Assembly: GCA_902543145.1 (NCBI GenBank)
Contig: CACBXG010000004.1
Location: 1-64,000, forward strand
Reading direction: 5' to 3'
Origin: an uncultured SAR116 cluster alpha proteobacterium
Lineage (GTDB): Bacteria > Pseudomonadota > Alphaproteobacteria > Puniceispirillales > Marisalimonadaceae
DNA length: 64,000 nt
Of this stretch, positions 55,448-64,000 are shown piece after piece (within the stretch, counting starts at the first letter, position 1; every line of letters begins with the position of its first letter). Below the pieces are notes generated by a model, which saw only the letters and a program-made list of their open reading frames with translations, made no database searches and had not been told where the DNA came from. Made by a program: the position numbers and the translations under genes.

Positions 55448-56341
55448 ATGACAGAAAATAAAAATATTCTAGTAATTGGTCTAGGCTCAATGGGTTATGG
55501 GATAGCAAAATCGCTCTTGCGCGCAGGGTATAAGGTTTATGGTCAAGATAAAAACCCAGACCAACAAAAAAAATTTTTTCAAGATGGAGGTTTTGAAGGT
55601 AAGGTTCCATACGACCAATTAGAAGCAGTAGTAATAGTTGTCTTAAATGAAAAGCAAACTCGAGAGATTATTTTTGGTAAGGAGGGGATTTCCAATAAAT
55701 TAAAAAATAACACATTGATAATGGTATGCACTACTGTTTCTCCAGATTTTGCAAAAGAAATGGATAACAAGTGTGCTAAAGAAGGACTTTTATATCTAGA
55801 TGCACCTATCTCTGGTGGATCAAAAAAATCATTAGAAGGCAAATTGTCTTATATGATTTCTGGAAGTCAAAAAGCTCTGCAAAAAGCCAAGCCACTCTTA
55901 GATTCAACCTCTGAAAAGGTTTTTAAATTTGGCCAATCTGTCGGAGCTGGGTCTGCAATGAAGGCAGTTAATCAAATGCTCGCAGGTATTCATATTTCAG
56001 CAATGGCAGAAGCAATAACATTTGGAATAACTCAAGGCATAGACCCTAAGAAATTTTTAGAGGTTATCTCTGAATGTGCCGGAACATCCTGGATGCTTGA
56101 GAATAGAGCTCCACATATTATAAATGATGATTATTCACCAAAATCATCGATAAATATATGGCCAAAAGATCTAGGGATTGTTCTAGATATAGCAAAAAAA
56201 TCAAATTTTTCTGCACCTTTAACTGCAACAGCAATGCAACAATTTCTTGCAGCTGCTGGTATTGGTTTGGGGCACGAAGATGATGCTGCTGTAGCTAAAA
56301 TTTATGCTCGTAATGCAGGTATCGAATTAACTAAGTATTAA
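55448..56341 (+). CDS. ltnD: L-threonate dehydrogenase-like (HIBADH family)
   Basis: A 297-residue beta-hydroxyacid dehydrogenase. GLGSMGYGIAKSL is the NAD motif, the catalytic Lys lies in SAMKAVNQMLAG, and AGTSWMLENRAP and WPKDLGIVLDIA with a GHEDDAAV tail are characteristic of LtnD rather than of 3-hydroxyisobutyrate dehydrogenase. It would oxidise L-threonate to 2-oxo-tetronate. It follows the xylD-like gene by 4 bp, so the two are co-transcribed. Confidence 0.83.
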   Translation: MTENKNILVIGLGSMGYGIAKSLLRAGYKVYGQDKNPDQQKKFFQDGGFEGKVPYDQLEAVVIVVLNEKQTREIIFGKEGISNKLKNNTLIMVCTTVSPDFAKEMDNKCAKEGLLYLDAPISGGSKKSLEGKLSYMISGSQKALQKAKPLLDSTSEKVFKFGQSVGAGSAMKAVNQMLAGIHISAMAEAITFGITQGIDPKKFLEVISECAGTSWMLENRAPHIINDDYSPKSSINIWPKDLGIVLDIAKKSNFSAPLTATAMQQFLAAAGIGLGHEDDAAVAKIYARNAGIELTKY

Positions 56342-56349
56342 ATATATTC

Positions 56350-57285
56350 CTAATTTACTTCTGAAATTAGAGATTTTCCTTCGAAGTAATTTATTATGTT
56401 ATCAAATACAAGCTGACCCATTGCATTTCTTGTCTCAACTGTGCCAGACGCAATATGAGGTAACAAAACTGTATTTTTCAGTTTCATCAATTTTTCAGGG
56501 ATATTTGGTTCATTTGTATAAACATCTAATCCGGCAGCCAATATCAAATTATTCTCTAGACAATGTATTAATTCATCTTGATCGATAACCGATCCCCTAG
56601 CCACATTGATAAGTACGCCATTTTCTCCAAGATTATTTAGAACATCTTTATTAATTAACTTTTCTGTTTCTTTTCCACCAGGTGTAATTATACAAAGTGT
56701 ATCAACTTCTTTTGCTAATTCTTTCAAATCGCTGTAGAATCTATACTTTACATCTTTTTTATTTCTTGAATGATACGAAATTTCACAATTAAATGCTTCT
56801 GCCCTTTTAGCTATAGCTTTACCAATTCTTCCCATTCCAACTATTCCTAGCTTGGTTCCTGTAAACTTTTTAGTTAGTGGAAAATCACCCTCAATCCATT
56901 TGTTGTTTCTTGCAAAACTGTCAGCCTCAACGATTTTTTTGTAAACACATAGCATTAATGCGATAGCTGTATCAGCTACCTCATCATTAAGAACTTCTGG
57001 TGTATTGGTGACTTTTATTGCTAAACTTTTAGCAAAATTAACATCAATAGCATCATACCCTACACCATAACACGCTATAATTTTTAAATTAGGCATACTT
57101 TTCATTAAATCAGGGGTAATTTTATAACCTCCCATGACTGCTATTGCGTCAATATCTTCTCTAACTTCAAATAAATAATTATCTTCATCTTTTTGTTTCC
57201 ATAACTTATGTGTGTTAAAGTTTTGATCAGCAAGCGAAACAAAATATTCTGGCATTTCGGTCATTATTAGTAAGTTTTTTTTCAT
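56350..57285 (-). CDS. D-isomer-specific 2-hydroxyacid dehydrogenase (glyoxylate/hydroxypyruvate reductase-like)
   Basis: A 311-residue dehydrogenase. GMGRIGKAIAKRAE (NAD binding, about 152-165), NVARGSVIDQ (catalytic Arg), YTNEP (Glu) and LLPHIAS (His) are all present. It reduces glyoxylate or hydroxypyruvate or a similar 2-oxo acid. It starts 13 bp after the KDG-kinase gene, so a two-gene operon. Confidence 0.9.
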   Translation of the reverse strand: MKKNLLIMTEMPEYFVSLADQNFNTHKLWKQKDEDNYLFEVREDIDAIAVMGGYKITPDLMKSMPNLKIIACYGVGYDAIDVNFAKSLAIKVTNTPEVLNDEVADTAIALMLCVYKKIVEADSFARNNKWIEGDFPLTKKFTGTKLGIVGMGRIGKAIAKRAEAFNCEISYHSRNKKDVKYRFYSDLKELAKEVDTLCIITPGGKETEKLINKDVLNNLGENGVLINVARGSVIDQDELIHCLENNLILAAGLDVYTNEPNIPEKLMKLKNTVLLPHIASGTVETRNAMGQLVFDNIINYFEGKSLISEVN

Positions 57286-57298
57286 TCAAAATATCCCT

Positions 57299-58234
57299 TT
57301 ATATACTTAATTTAGGCATCTGATTTTTTTTGATAATCGCCCCTTTATATTTGATGACTTCTCTGGTGACAGCATGAGATTTTAATATAATTTCTTCAAT
57401 GCTAGTATTTTTACCATTGTTCATCAATGCCAAGAATGAGCCGTTGAAAGCATCTCCTGCAGCAGTTGTATCTACAACCTCACCATGCGGAACAGTAATG
57501 GATTTTATATCTTGATCAAGGTTTTTAAATATGATTGAATTTTTATATCTCAATAAAATCAGATTTTTTTCATTATTCAATAGATTAAAGATTTCATTTG
57601 GTGTTTTAATCTTAAATAGATCTTTAACATCATCATAAGAGACAAAATTAATATTTACATAATTATTAATTTCTATAAATAGTGATTGAGATCTATTTTT
57701 GTCATAATGTAGTTGATGTCTAAAATTAAAATCAAAAGCACAAACATCAGCTGTAGCTCCAACCTTAATTAGTTGTTGTTTTTGATTTTCATCAAGTATG
57801 CCAGCAGAAATACCGGAGTAATAAAAAATATCTGAGTTGCTTATATTATCTAAGAGATGCTTTCCTTTTAATCCAAAAAAAATATTTTTAGATGGTGATT
57901 GATCTCTCCAATAGGAAAAGCTTCGTTCTCCTTTTTCATTGATTTCAATAGAATATAATCCTGGCGGATTTTTTCCATCTGTCCTAATAAGATCACAATT
58001 AAGTTTTTCAATTTTGAATCTCTCGATCATTTTCTTAGAAAAACTATCTTTTGAAAGAGCTGTGCAGTAAAAAGTATTGGTTTCCTTATTTGTTAATCGT
58101 GAAAAATAAACTGCAGAATTATAAGTATCACCTCCAAAATTAATCTCCATCAGTGAATTTGAATTTCCTAAAGAGGATATATCACCGTTTAGCTCAATCA
58201 TGCATTCCCCTAAAAAGATAGCTTTTTTCTGCAT
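57299..58234 (-). CDS. kdgK: 2-keto-3-deoxygluconate kinase (PfkB family)
   Basis: A 311-residue sugar kinase. The N-terminal GECMIELNG and NFGGDTYNSAVY stretches are typical of KdgK, SYWRDQSPSKNIF fits its substrate region, and DTTAAGDAFNGSFLA carries the catalytic Asp and anion hole of the PfkB family. It phosphorylates 2-keto-3-deoxygluconate to KDPG, which Eda (48994) cleaves. Divergent from the GlcD-like pair. Confidence 0.88.
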   Translation of the reverse strand: MQKKAIFLGECMIELNGDISSLGNSNSLMEINFGGDTYNSAVYFSRLTNKETNTFYCTALSKDSFSKKMIERFKIEKLNCDLIRTDGKNPPGLYSIEINEKGERSFSYWRDQSPSKNIFFGLKGKHLLDNISNSDIFYYSGISAGILDENQKQQLIKVGATADVCAFDFNFRHQLHYDKNRSQSLFIEINNYVNINFVSYDDVKDLFKIKTPNEIFNLLNNEKNLILLRYKNSIIFKNLDQDIKSITVPHGEVVDTTAAGDAFNGSFLALMNNGKNTSIEEIILKSHAVTREVIKYKGAIIKKNQMPKLSI

Positions 58235-58359
58235 TTCATAAGTATCCTTAAGATATAAATTTTATGGTTACTATAATTATTAAAATGTAATAATTTACTC
58301 AATCTTTATTTTAAAATATATTTATTGTAGAGTAACTTAGGAAAATATGAGGTTTATTG

Positions 58360-59772
58360 GTGACAATCTTAGATATAAACAACAACTCATTTTATAATAA
58401 ATTTGATTATAATGTTGAAAAAGCTATAGAGGCATTGAAAAAAGAATTTGGTCAACAATTTTCAATATCTAAATCCGTTCGTGAACAACATACTAGCACA
58501 ACTACAGTTCATACACCCGAACTACCTGATGGTGTTGTTTTTGCATATAGTAAGGAAGATGTTCAAAAAACTGTAAAAATTTGTCACGAACATGGTTGCC
58601 CAATTATCCCCTTTGGTGCAGGTTCTTCTCTGGAGGGGCACCTAAATGCCAATTTTGGTGGGATCTCAATAGATATGAACAATCTCAATAATATTATAGA
58701 AGTTCACCCTGAAGATTCTACTGTTGTAGTACAACCTGGTGTAACAAGAGAACAACTTAATACATATCTAAGAGATACAGGTTTATTTTTTCCTATTGAT
58801 CCTGGTGCGAATGCTTCAATTGGTGGAATGACATCTACACGAGCTTCTGGAACAAATGCTGTTCGTTATGGTACAATGAAAGACAATGTTTTATCTCTTG
58901 AAGTTGTTATGCCAAATGGTGAGATAATAAAAACTGCCAGTAGAGCAAGAAAAACTTCAGCTGGATATGATTTAACAAGATTAATTGTTGGTTCTGAAGG
59001 AACTTTGGGTGTAATTACTGAAATTACTCTTAAACTTTATGGTATACCTGAGGAAATTGGAGCTGGCAGGTGCACGTTCCCTTCTGTTAAAGATGCAACT
59101 GATGCAGTTATCATGACGATACAAGCTGGTATACCAGTAGCTAGAATTGAACTATTAGACATTGCACAAGTTAAAGCAGTTAATAATTATTCTAAATTGA
59201 GTTTACCAGAATCACCCTTGTTGCTTTTAGAGTTTCATGGAAGCAAATCTTCTGTTAAGGAGCAGTCAGAATTATTTAACGAGATTTCTAAAGATTTTGG
59301 AGGGAATAATTTTGAGTGGAATGCTAATATTGAAGAAAGAAATAAATTATGGAAAGCCAGGCATGATGTCTATTATGCTGTAAAAGCATGTAGACCAGAG
59401 GCAGATTATATTGCAACAGACGTGTGTGTACCTATTTCAAGACTCTCGGAATGCATTACAGAAACCATTGAAGATATGGAGCAAAATAAATTATTTGGTC
59501 CTATTGTTGGTCATGTTGGAGACGGTAATTTTCATGTTCAACTAATGATTGATCCCAAAGACCAGAATGAAATTGATGTTGCGAATGGTTTCTTAGAAAG
59601 ATTAGCTCATAGAGCAATTAGTATGGATGGCACATGTACTGGTGAACATGGTGTAGGGCAGGGTAAAAAACAGTATCTAATTGAGGAGCTAGGTTCTGCG
59701 GTAAATTTTATGAAATTAATTAAGGAAGAATTAGACCCCAAAGGTATTATGAATCCCGGAAAAATTTTGTAG
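58360..59772 (+). CDS. GlcD-type FAD-linked oxidase, first tandem copy
   Basis: A 470-residue FAD-binding (PCMH-type) D-2-hydroxyacid oxidase/dehydrogenase. PIIPFGAGSSLEGH and PGANASIGGMTSTRASGTNAVRYG form the FAD site, the C-terminal oxidase domain has the metal-binding GHVGDGNFH and TGEHGVGQGK. It looks like a one-component enzyme of the D-lactate dehydrogenase kind; no glcE or glcF is nearby. I choose the GTG at 58360 because GAGGT ends six bases upstream; a TTG at 58357 is the alternative. The next gene is a close paralogue. Confidence 0.9.
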   Translation: MTILDINNNSFYNKFDYNVEKAIEALKKEFGQQFSISKSVREQHTSTTTVHTPELPDGVVFAYSKEDVQKTVKICHEHGCPIIPFGAGSSLEGHLNANFGGISIDMNNLNNIIEVHPEDSTVVVQPGVTREQLNTYLRDTGLFFPIDPGANASIGGMTSTRASGTNAVRYGTMKDNVLSLEVVMPNGEIIKTASRARKTSAGYDLTRLIVGSEGTLGVITEITLKLYGIPEEIGAGRCTFPSVKDATDAVIMTIQAGIPVARIELLDIAQVKAVNNYSKLSLPESPLLLLEFHGSKSSVKEQSELFNEISKDFGGNNFEWNANIEERNKLWKARHDVYYAVKACRPEADYIATDVCVPISRLSECITETIEDMEQNKLFGPIVGHVGDGNFHVQLMIDPKDQNEIDVANGFLERLAHRAISMDGTCTGEHGVGQGKKQYLIEELGSAVNFMKLIKEELDPKGIMNPGKIL

Positions 59773-59804
59773 AAATAAAATCGAATATTTTAGAGGCATT
59801 AAAT

Positions 59805-61217
59805 ATGGATGGTAATACTTCAATTTGGTCTTCGGATAATTATGATCCTGTAAGTATCAAGTTATGTGTAAAAAAGTTAAAAGAAGAATTTGGACAGCAA
59901 TTTTCAGATAGCCAGAGTATTTTAGAACAACACACTCATACAATGACAATACACGAATCTGAATTACCAAATGGTGTTGTATTTGTTGAAACAAAAGAGG
60001 ATGTTCAAAAAGTTGTAAATATCTGTAAAGAATATAAGTGCCCAATTATACCATTTGGTGTTGGTTCTTCCTTCGAAGGGCATCTCAATGCACCTTTTGG
60101 TGGAATTTCTATTGATATGAATAATATGAACAAAATATTGAAGGTATATCAAGATGACCTTCTAGTTGTTGTTCAACCAGGTGTAACGAGAGAGCAGCTT
60201 AATACATACCTAAGAGACACAGGTTTATTTTTTCCAATTGATCCAGGGGCAAATGCCTCAATAGGTGGAATGACTGCTACACGAGCCTCAGGAACAAATG
60301 CAGTTCGGTATGGTACAATGAAAGACAATGTCATAGCTTTGGAAGTTGTTACACCAGACGGTCAGATAATTAAAACAGCAAATAAGGCAAGGAAAAGTTC
60401 TGCCGGATATGACTTAACAAGGCTAATGGTTGGTTCTGAAGGGACTTTGGGTATAACGACAGAAATTACTCTCAAACTCTATGGTATCCCAGAAGTTATA
60501 GCTGGTGGAAGAGTAAGTTTCCCAACAGTAAAAAATGCAACTGATGCGGTTATTATGACTATTCAAGCTGGTATCCCTGTTGCTAGAATAGAATTTATGG
60601 ATACAGCACAGGTAAAGGCTGTTAATAATTACTCCAAAACAAATCTTCCTGAAGCTCCATTGTTGTTGGTAGAATTTCATGGAAGTCAATCATCTGTTGA
60701 TGAACAGTCGGAGTTATTTGGAGAGATATCATCTGATTTTGGAGGTAAAGATTTTGAATGGACTTCTAACAATGAGGACAGAAATAAATTATGGAAAGCA
60801 AGGCATGATGCGTATTGGTCATGTAGAGCTGTAAGGCCAGAGGCAGAACTTTATTCTACGGATGTCTGCGTACCTATTTCAAAATTATCGGATTGCATCA
60901 CAGAAACTATTGAGGATATGGAACAAAATGAATTAATAGGTCCAATAGTAAGTCACGCAGGAGATGGAAATTTTCACGTTGCACTCTTAATTGATAAAAA
61001 TAACAAAAATGAGTTAGATAAGTTAGATGAATTTTTAGTAAGAATATCTGAGAGAGCTATAAGAATGGATGGCACATGCACAGGTGAACATGGAGTTGGC
61101 CAAGGTAAAAGAAAATATATGCTTAAAGAGTTAGGTAATGCTGTAAATGTTATGAAAAGTGTAAAAGAAGCTTTTGATCCTCATAAAATAATGAACCCAG
61201 GAAAACTTTTCCTATAA
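59805..61217 (+). CDS. GlcD-type FAD-linked oxidase, second tandem copy
   Basis: A 470-residue paralogue of the preceding gene; by eye most residues are identical over the full length, so they arose by tandem duplication. FAD motifs (PIIPFGVGSSFEGH, GANASIGGMTATRAS) and TGEHGVGQGK are kept. Substrate-region residues differ: DAYWSCRAVRPEAELYSTDV here against DVYYAVKACRPEADYIATDV, and SHAGDGNFH against GHVGDGNFH. Different 2-hydroxyacid substrates are therefore likely. GAGG precedes the ATG and the gap to the first copy is 32 bp. Confidence 0.9.
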   Translation: MDGNTSIWSSDNYDPVSIKLCVKKLKEEFGQQFSDSQSILEQHTHTMTIHESELPNGVVFVETKEDVQKVVNICKEYKCPIIPFGVGSSFEGHLNAPFGGISIDMNNMNKILKVYQDDLLVVVQPGVTREQLNTYLRDTGLFFPIDPGANASIGGMTATRASGTNAVRYGTMKDNVIALEVVTPDGQIIKTANKARKSSAGYDLTRLMVGSEGTLGITTEITLKLYGIPEVIAGGRVSFPTVKNATDAVIMTIQAGIPVARIEFMDTAQVKAVNNYSKTNLPEAPLLLVEFHGSQSSVDEQSELFGEISSDFGGKDFEWTSNNEDRNKLWKARHDAYWSCRAVRPEAELYSTDVCVPISKLSDCITETIEDMEQNELIGPIVSHAGDGNFHVALLIDKNNKNELDKLDEFLVRISERAIRMDGTCTGEHGVGQGKRKYMLKELGNAVNVMKSVKEAFDPHKIMNPGKLFL

Positions 61218-61300
61218 TATTGCATTAACATCATTCATAGTATGGTTAACAGGTTATTTTTCATTAAGTTCAAGGTGTAGAGAAACTTCTACAAGTTCAG

Positions 61301-61903
61301 ATGATTACATACATAATTATTAGTTTTTTAATGATGGTTACTCCTGGCCCAGGTGTATTATCATTAGCTGGTGTTGGTGCAGGCTTTGGTTGGAAAGTTG
61401 GTATGATGTACCTCATTGGTTTATTTTTTGGAACTAATGGAGTTGCACTATTAGTAGTTTTAGGCTTTAAACAATTTTTATTTGAGATTGATGGTGTTGA
61501 AATTACTTTCTTGCTTCTTTCTTTATCTTATTTATCTTTTCTATCTTGGCGAATAGCTACGTCTGACAACAAAACTGGGTTTAAGCAGAGTTTTAAAGCA
61601 CCTAGATTGTATGAAGGTATTTTTTTACAATTTGTTAATCCTAAAGCTTATGTTGTGCAAGGTCATTTGTTTGTAGTTTTATCTCTGGGACTGGCATCAT
61701 TCAATATTGAAATTATTGTAAAATTTATCATTGTTAATTCTATTTGGATACCAATACATTTATTATGGCTTTGGTTAGGAATAAGTTTAAAAAAATGGTC
61801 ATTAGGTGTTAATAAACAAATTTGGGTAAATAGGGGAATGGGCTTGGCTTTGTTTGCAGTTGTTGTCCTTTCTGCTTTCATGGAATTAAATTCAGAGATA
61901 TAA
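61301..61903 (+). CDS. LysE-family translocator
   Basis: A 200-residue membrane protein with about six hydrophobic segments. The N-terminal MMVTPGPGVLSLAGVGAGFGWK is the LysE/RhtB signature and a later FVNPKAYVV matches the NPK loop. The family exports amino acids or similar small molecules. It follows the GlcD pair by 83 bp. Confidence 0.9.
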   Translation: MITYIIISFLMMVTPGPGVLSLAGVGAGFGWKVGMMYLIGLFFGTNGVALLVVLGFKQFLFEIDGVEITFLLLSLSYLSFLSWRIATSDNKTGFKQSFKAPRLYEGIFLQFVNPKAYVVQGHLFVVLSLGLASFNIEIIVKFIIVNSIWIPIHLLWLWLGISLKKWSLGVNKQIWVNRGMGLALFAVVVLSAFMELNSEI

Positions 61904-62135
61904 AATGATCAAATATTAATCACCTACTAATTTGGCTATTTTTTTTGCTCAAATTTTTGGCAAATATATTCTTTGTTTTTTGGTTAATAAAATAGATCAC
62001 GACTTATTTAACGATTCGACATACAAAAATTAAATGTTCAATGAACTCCCCCGTTTAATTGTACTCAAACTAATACATTCCTCCCTAGTGATTAGTTTAA
62101 ATTAGGTGCAGAGGATCTCCTTAAAATCCTCACCA
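61904..62135. other. Non-coding 232-bp gap between LysE and SDR genes
   Basis: The longest gap in the window apart from the frameshift region. It lies between convergent genes and is A+T-rich. I see no ORF with a start, no tRNA and no repeat of note except a hairpin near its right end. Confidence 0.5.
62111..62131 (-). terminator. Hairpin downstream of SDR gene
   Basis: GAGGAT (62111-62116) pairs exactly with ATCCTC (62126-62131) over a 9-base loop, just past the stop of the minus-strand SDR. No U-run follows, so it is a weak terminator candidate. Confidence 0.3.
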
Positions 62136-62870
62136 TTAATATGTTGCTCTACCTCCTGATATGTCAAAAACTCCAGCTGTAGTAAAACTATTCTCCCTAC
62201 TACCTAAGAAAGCAATTAAAGAAGCAATCTCATCAACGGTTACGAACCGTTTTCTTGGTATTTTAGACAGCATGTAATCAATAAATTCTTGTGATACTTG
62301 ATCAAGTATTCTTGTTTTTGCCGTTGCAGGAGTAATACAATTAACTGCAATATCTTGATCAGCCGTTTCTTTTCCAAGAGATTTAGTTAATCCAATAACA
62401 GCAGCCTTTGATGCTGAGTAAGCAGGAGCATTAGGGTTGCCTTCTTTTCCGGCAATAGATGCTATATTAATAATCCTACCATATCCGTTTTCTCGCATAG
62501 TTTTAACAACATATTTGTTGCAATAAAACACACCATTAACATTTACGTTGAAAACTTTTGACCACTCTTCAACTGGATAGTCCCATGTTGAAAAGGTCGG
62601 ACCTGCTATACCTGCACTACATACTAATATGTCAATTTTTTTTAGCTGGTTAATTGTTTCAGCCGTAGCTTGTTCTACAACTTTATTATCAGTTTGATCA
62701 ACTTCTAAAAAATGGCAATTAAGATCTTTTGCAGCGTCCATACCCAACTTTTTATCAACATCCCAAATCATAACTTCACAGCCATCATTAATAAATCTTT
62801 TTGCAGTTGCTAGTCCAATCCCTTGAGCTCCACCAGTAATAATTGCAGTTTGTCCATTAAAATTAGCCAT
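62136..62870 (-). CDS. FabG-like SDR-family oxidoreductase
   Basis: About 244 residues with GGAQGIGLAT (about 11-20), CSAG, the catalytic YSASK and a C-terminal FDISGGRATY. The ending is typical of a sugar-acid or alcohol dehydrogenase SDR group. I choose ATG 62870 with AGGGGG upstream rather than a GTG two codons earlier. Divergent from the DUF2938 gene; a substrate in the neighbouring sugar-acid pathways is inferred. Confidence 0.87.
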   Translation of the reverse strand: MANFNGQTAIITGGAQGIGLATAKRFINDGCEVMIWDVDKKLGMDAAKDLNCHFLEVDQTDNKVVEQATAETINQLKKIDILVCSAGIAGPTFSTWDYPVEEWSKVFNVNVNGVFYCNKYVVKTMRENGYGRIINIASIAGKEGNPNAPAYSASKAAVIGLTKSLGKETADQDIAVNCITPATAKTRILDQVSQEFIDYMLSKIPRKRFVTVDEIASLIAFLGSRENSFTTAGVFDISGGRATY

Positions 62871-63005
62871 AAACACCCCCTGTATTTGATTTGGTTGAAT
62901 TATAAGAATATATTAACAATAGATATATTTCATATAAACACTTATAGTGTTTTATATCGTTCAACTATCCAATGCTAGAAAAATTTTAACAATAGAGGAA
63001 GTTTG

Positions 63006-63482
63006 ATGGAAATATTTCACATAGTCATTATTGGAATTGTATCTTGTCTTGCAATGGATATGTGGCAGAGGCTACTTAAATTATTATATGATATAAATCC
63101 TTCTGATTGGGGTGTGGTTGGAAGATGGTTTTTATTAGTAATGTCTAGAGGAAAAATTTATAATCCTACTATCGATGAAGAAGATCCAATTAAAAATGAA
63201 TTAATAATTGGCTGGATGGTTCATTATTCCGTTGCAATTATGTATTCAGTATTTTTTTTTATTTCATTAGAATATGAAATATGTAGTGCATCTCTTATGA
63301 ATGGCATTATTTTTGGTTTGATAAGTGTAATTGTTCCTTGGTTTTTTTTTATGCCAGCTTTAGGTAAAGGTTTATTAGGAACAAAGACACCGTCACCACT
63401 TATGGCTTGTTCATTAGCAGTTGGAAGTCATATTGCTATAGGTGCACCTATCGGTGGATTTTATCAGATATTTGGTTACTAA
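63006..63482 (+). CDS. DUF2938-family membrane protein
   Basis: A 158-residue protein with about four membrane segments. CLAMDMWQRLLKLL near the start, GWMVHYSVAIMYSVFF in the middle and MPALGKGLLGTKTPSP near the end match DUF2938. Function unknown. ATG 63006 has GAGGA upstream; a TTG sits one codon earlier. Followed by the aldolase gene after 28 bp. Confidence 0.83.
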   Translation: MEIFHIVIIGIVSCLAMDMWQRLLKLLYDINPSDWGVVGRWFLLVMSRGKIYNPTIDEEDPIKNELIIGWMVHYSVAIMYSVFFFISLEYEICSASLMNGIIFGLISVIVPWFFFMPALGKGLLGTKTPSPLMACSLAVGSHIAIGAPIGGFYQIFGY

Positions 63483-63510
63483 ATTAAGATATACGTATTG
63501 AGTATAAAAA

Positions 63511-64000
63511 ATGAATGAAAATAAATTAAGAGAGCAAATATGTTTATTAGCAACTTCTATCTTTGATAGAGGATTAACACATGGTTCAACGGGAAATATT
63601 TCAGTACGTTTGGATGATAATAATATATTAGTAACTCCGTCTGGATCCTCTTTTGGAAGACTGGATCCTAACCAAATAGTAAAAGTTTCAAAATCTGGTG
63701 AAATTACTGGTTCTACAACACCTACTAAAGAGTTGCCACTTCATCAGGCTTTTTATGAAACAAGAGGCATGAAATCTGGCGCAGTAGTACACCTTCATTC
63801 TACGTATTCAGTCGCTTTATCAATGATGCCTGGAATTAATGAAGATAATGTTTTACCCTCATATACACCTTACTCTGTCATGTTATTAGGAAAGGTAAAA
63901 TTACTTCCTTTTTTCGTGCCAGGAGATCCTGCAATGGGTGATGCAATTAAAGGTCTTGCTGGAAAAAGATCTGCCGTTCTTCTTGCTAATCATGGTCCTG
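63511..64000 (+). CDS. otnC: Class II aldolase/adducin-family protein, OtnC-like (partial, cut by window end)
   Basis: The first 163 codons are present. GLTHGSTGNISVRLDDNNI and TPSGSSFGRLDP form the N-terminal part, GAVVHLHSTYSVALS carries metal-binding His residues (HLHS) and LLANHGP is the next His. This pattern matches OtnC/YgbL, 3-oxo-tetronate 4-phosphate decarboxylase, rather than plain fuculose aldolase. It would be the last step of tetronate breakdown with DenD and LtnD. The 3' end lies outside the window. Confidence 0.82.
   Translation, partial: MNENKLREQICLLATSIFDRGLTHGSTGNISVRLDDNNILVTPSGSSFGRLDPNQIVKVSKSGEITGSTTPTKELPLHQAFYETRGMKSGAVVHLHSTYSVALSMMPGINEDNVLPSYTPYSVMLLGKVKLLPFFVPGDPAMGDAIKGLAGKRSAVLLANHGP

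Noticed and set aside
1-64000. CRISPR arrays, insertion sequences or prophage structural genes
   Set aside because: No regularly spaced repeats, no transposase and no capsid, tail or terminase genes were seen.

Overview
The window looks like a chromosomal segment of an A+T-rich, gene-dense marine alphaproteobacterium of the streamlined open-ocean type (AEGEAN-169, HIMB59 or a similar low-GC lineage). This is inferred from base composition, very short or overlapping gene spacings, an Entner-Doudoroff operon and a catalogue of sugar-acid, hydantoin and dioxygenase enzymes. There is no rRNA or other taxonomic marker, so the lineage is a guess.

Left part (1 to about 16060): an integrated genomic island. 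A P4-type tyrosine integrase sits next to the 3' end of a tRNA-Ser(GCT) gene, so the island extends leftwards from the tRNA and its far end lies outside the window. Its cargo is nearly all accessory. First comes a co-directional block of an acidic small protein, a UvrD-type SF1 helicase, a second large SF1 helicase that is broken by a frameshift, and a GIY-YIG endonuclease-like protein. Next is an isolated opposite-strand gene of unknown function. Then comes a compact three-gene operon of an ARPP-1 protein, an ECF-sigma-like protein and a coiled-coil protein. Last is a run of secreted or membrane-anchored orphan proteins. The two multigene blocks are the best candidates for an undescribed (perhaps defence-related) system. 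Short direct repeats lie between the tRNA and the integrase.

Middle part (16299 to about 44300): core and metabolic genes. These are a LysR regulator, a BaiN-type flavoprotein, a DEAD-box RNA helicase with a DbpA domain, and a four-gene operon of a split thiamine-diphosphate decarboxylase with a Gfo/Idh/MocA oxidoreductase and an unusual SDR. They are followed by the zwf-pgl-edd operon, an M20 carbamoylase-like hydrolase, two EamA exporters, an epoxide-hydrolase-like enzyme with an enolase-superfamily enzyme, and a YciB / chalcone-isomerase-like / DUF3833 envelope trio. After these come a luciferase-like monooxygenase, an amidohydrolase, a TauD dioxygenase / cupin / DsbA-like isomerase operon, glutaryl-CoA dehydrogenase and an adenylate-cyclase/TPR protein.

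Right part (44301 to 64000): a sugar-acid catabolic region. It has a fused hydantoinase/oxoprolinase, D-erythronate dehydrogenase (DenD), KDPG aldolase (Eda), a cysteine-dioxygenase-like thiol dioxygenase, and a UxaA dehydratase / SDR / fumarylacetoacetate-hydrolase operon that fits a non-phosphorylative deoxy-sugar-acid route. It also has a XylD-type pentonate dehydratase with an LtnD-like dehydrogenase, KDG kinase with a 2-hydroxyacid dehydrogenase, two tandem GlcD-like flavin oxidases, a LysE exporter, an SDR, a DUF2938 membrane protein and the start of an OtnC-like aldolase. Together with zwf-pgl-edd, the KDG kinase and Eda funnel glucose-6-phosphate and deoxy-keto acids to pyruvate, while DenD, LtnD and OtnC point to four-carbon tetronates. 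No sugar-acid uptake system is visible; the only transporters are exporter-type families.
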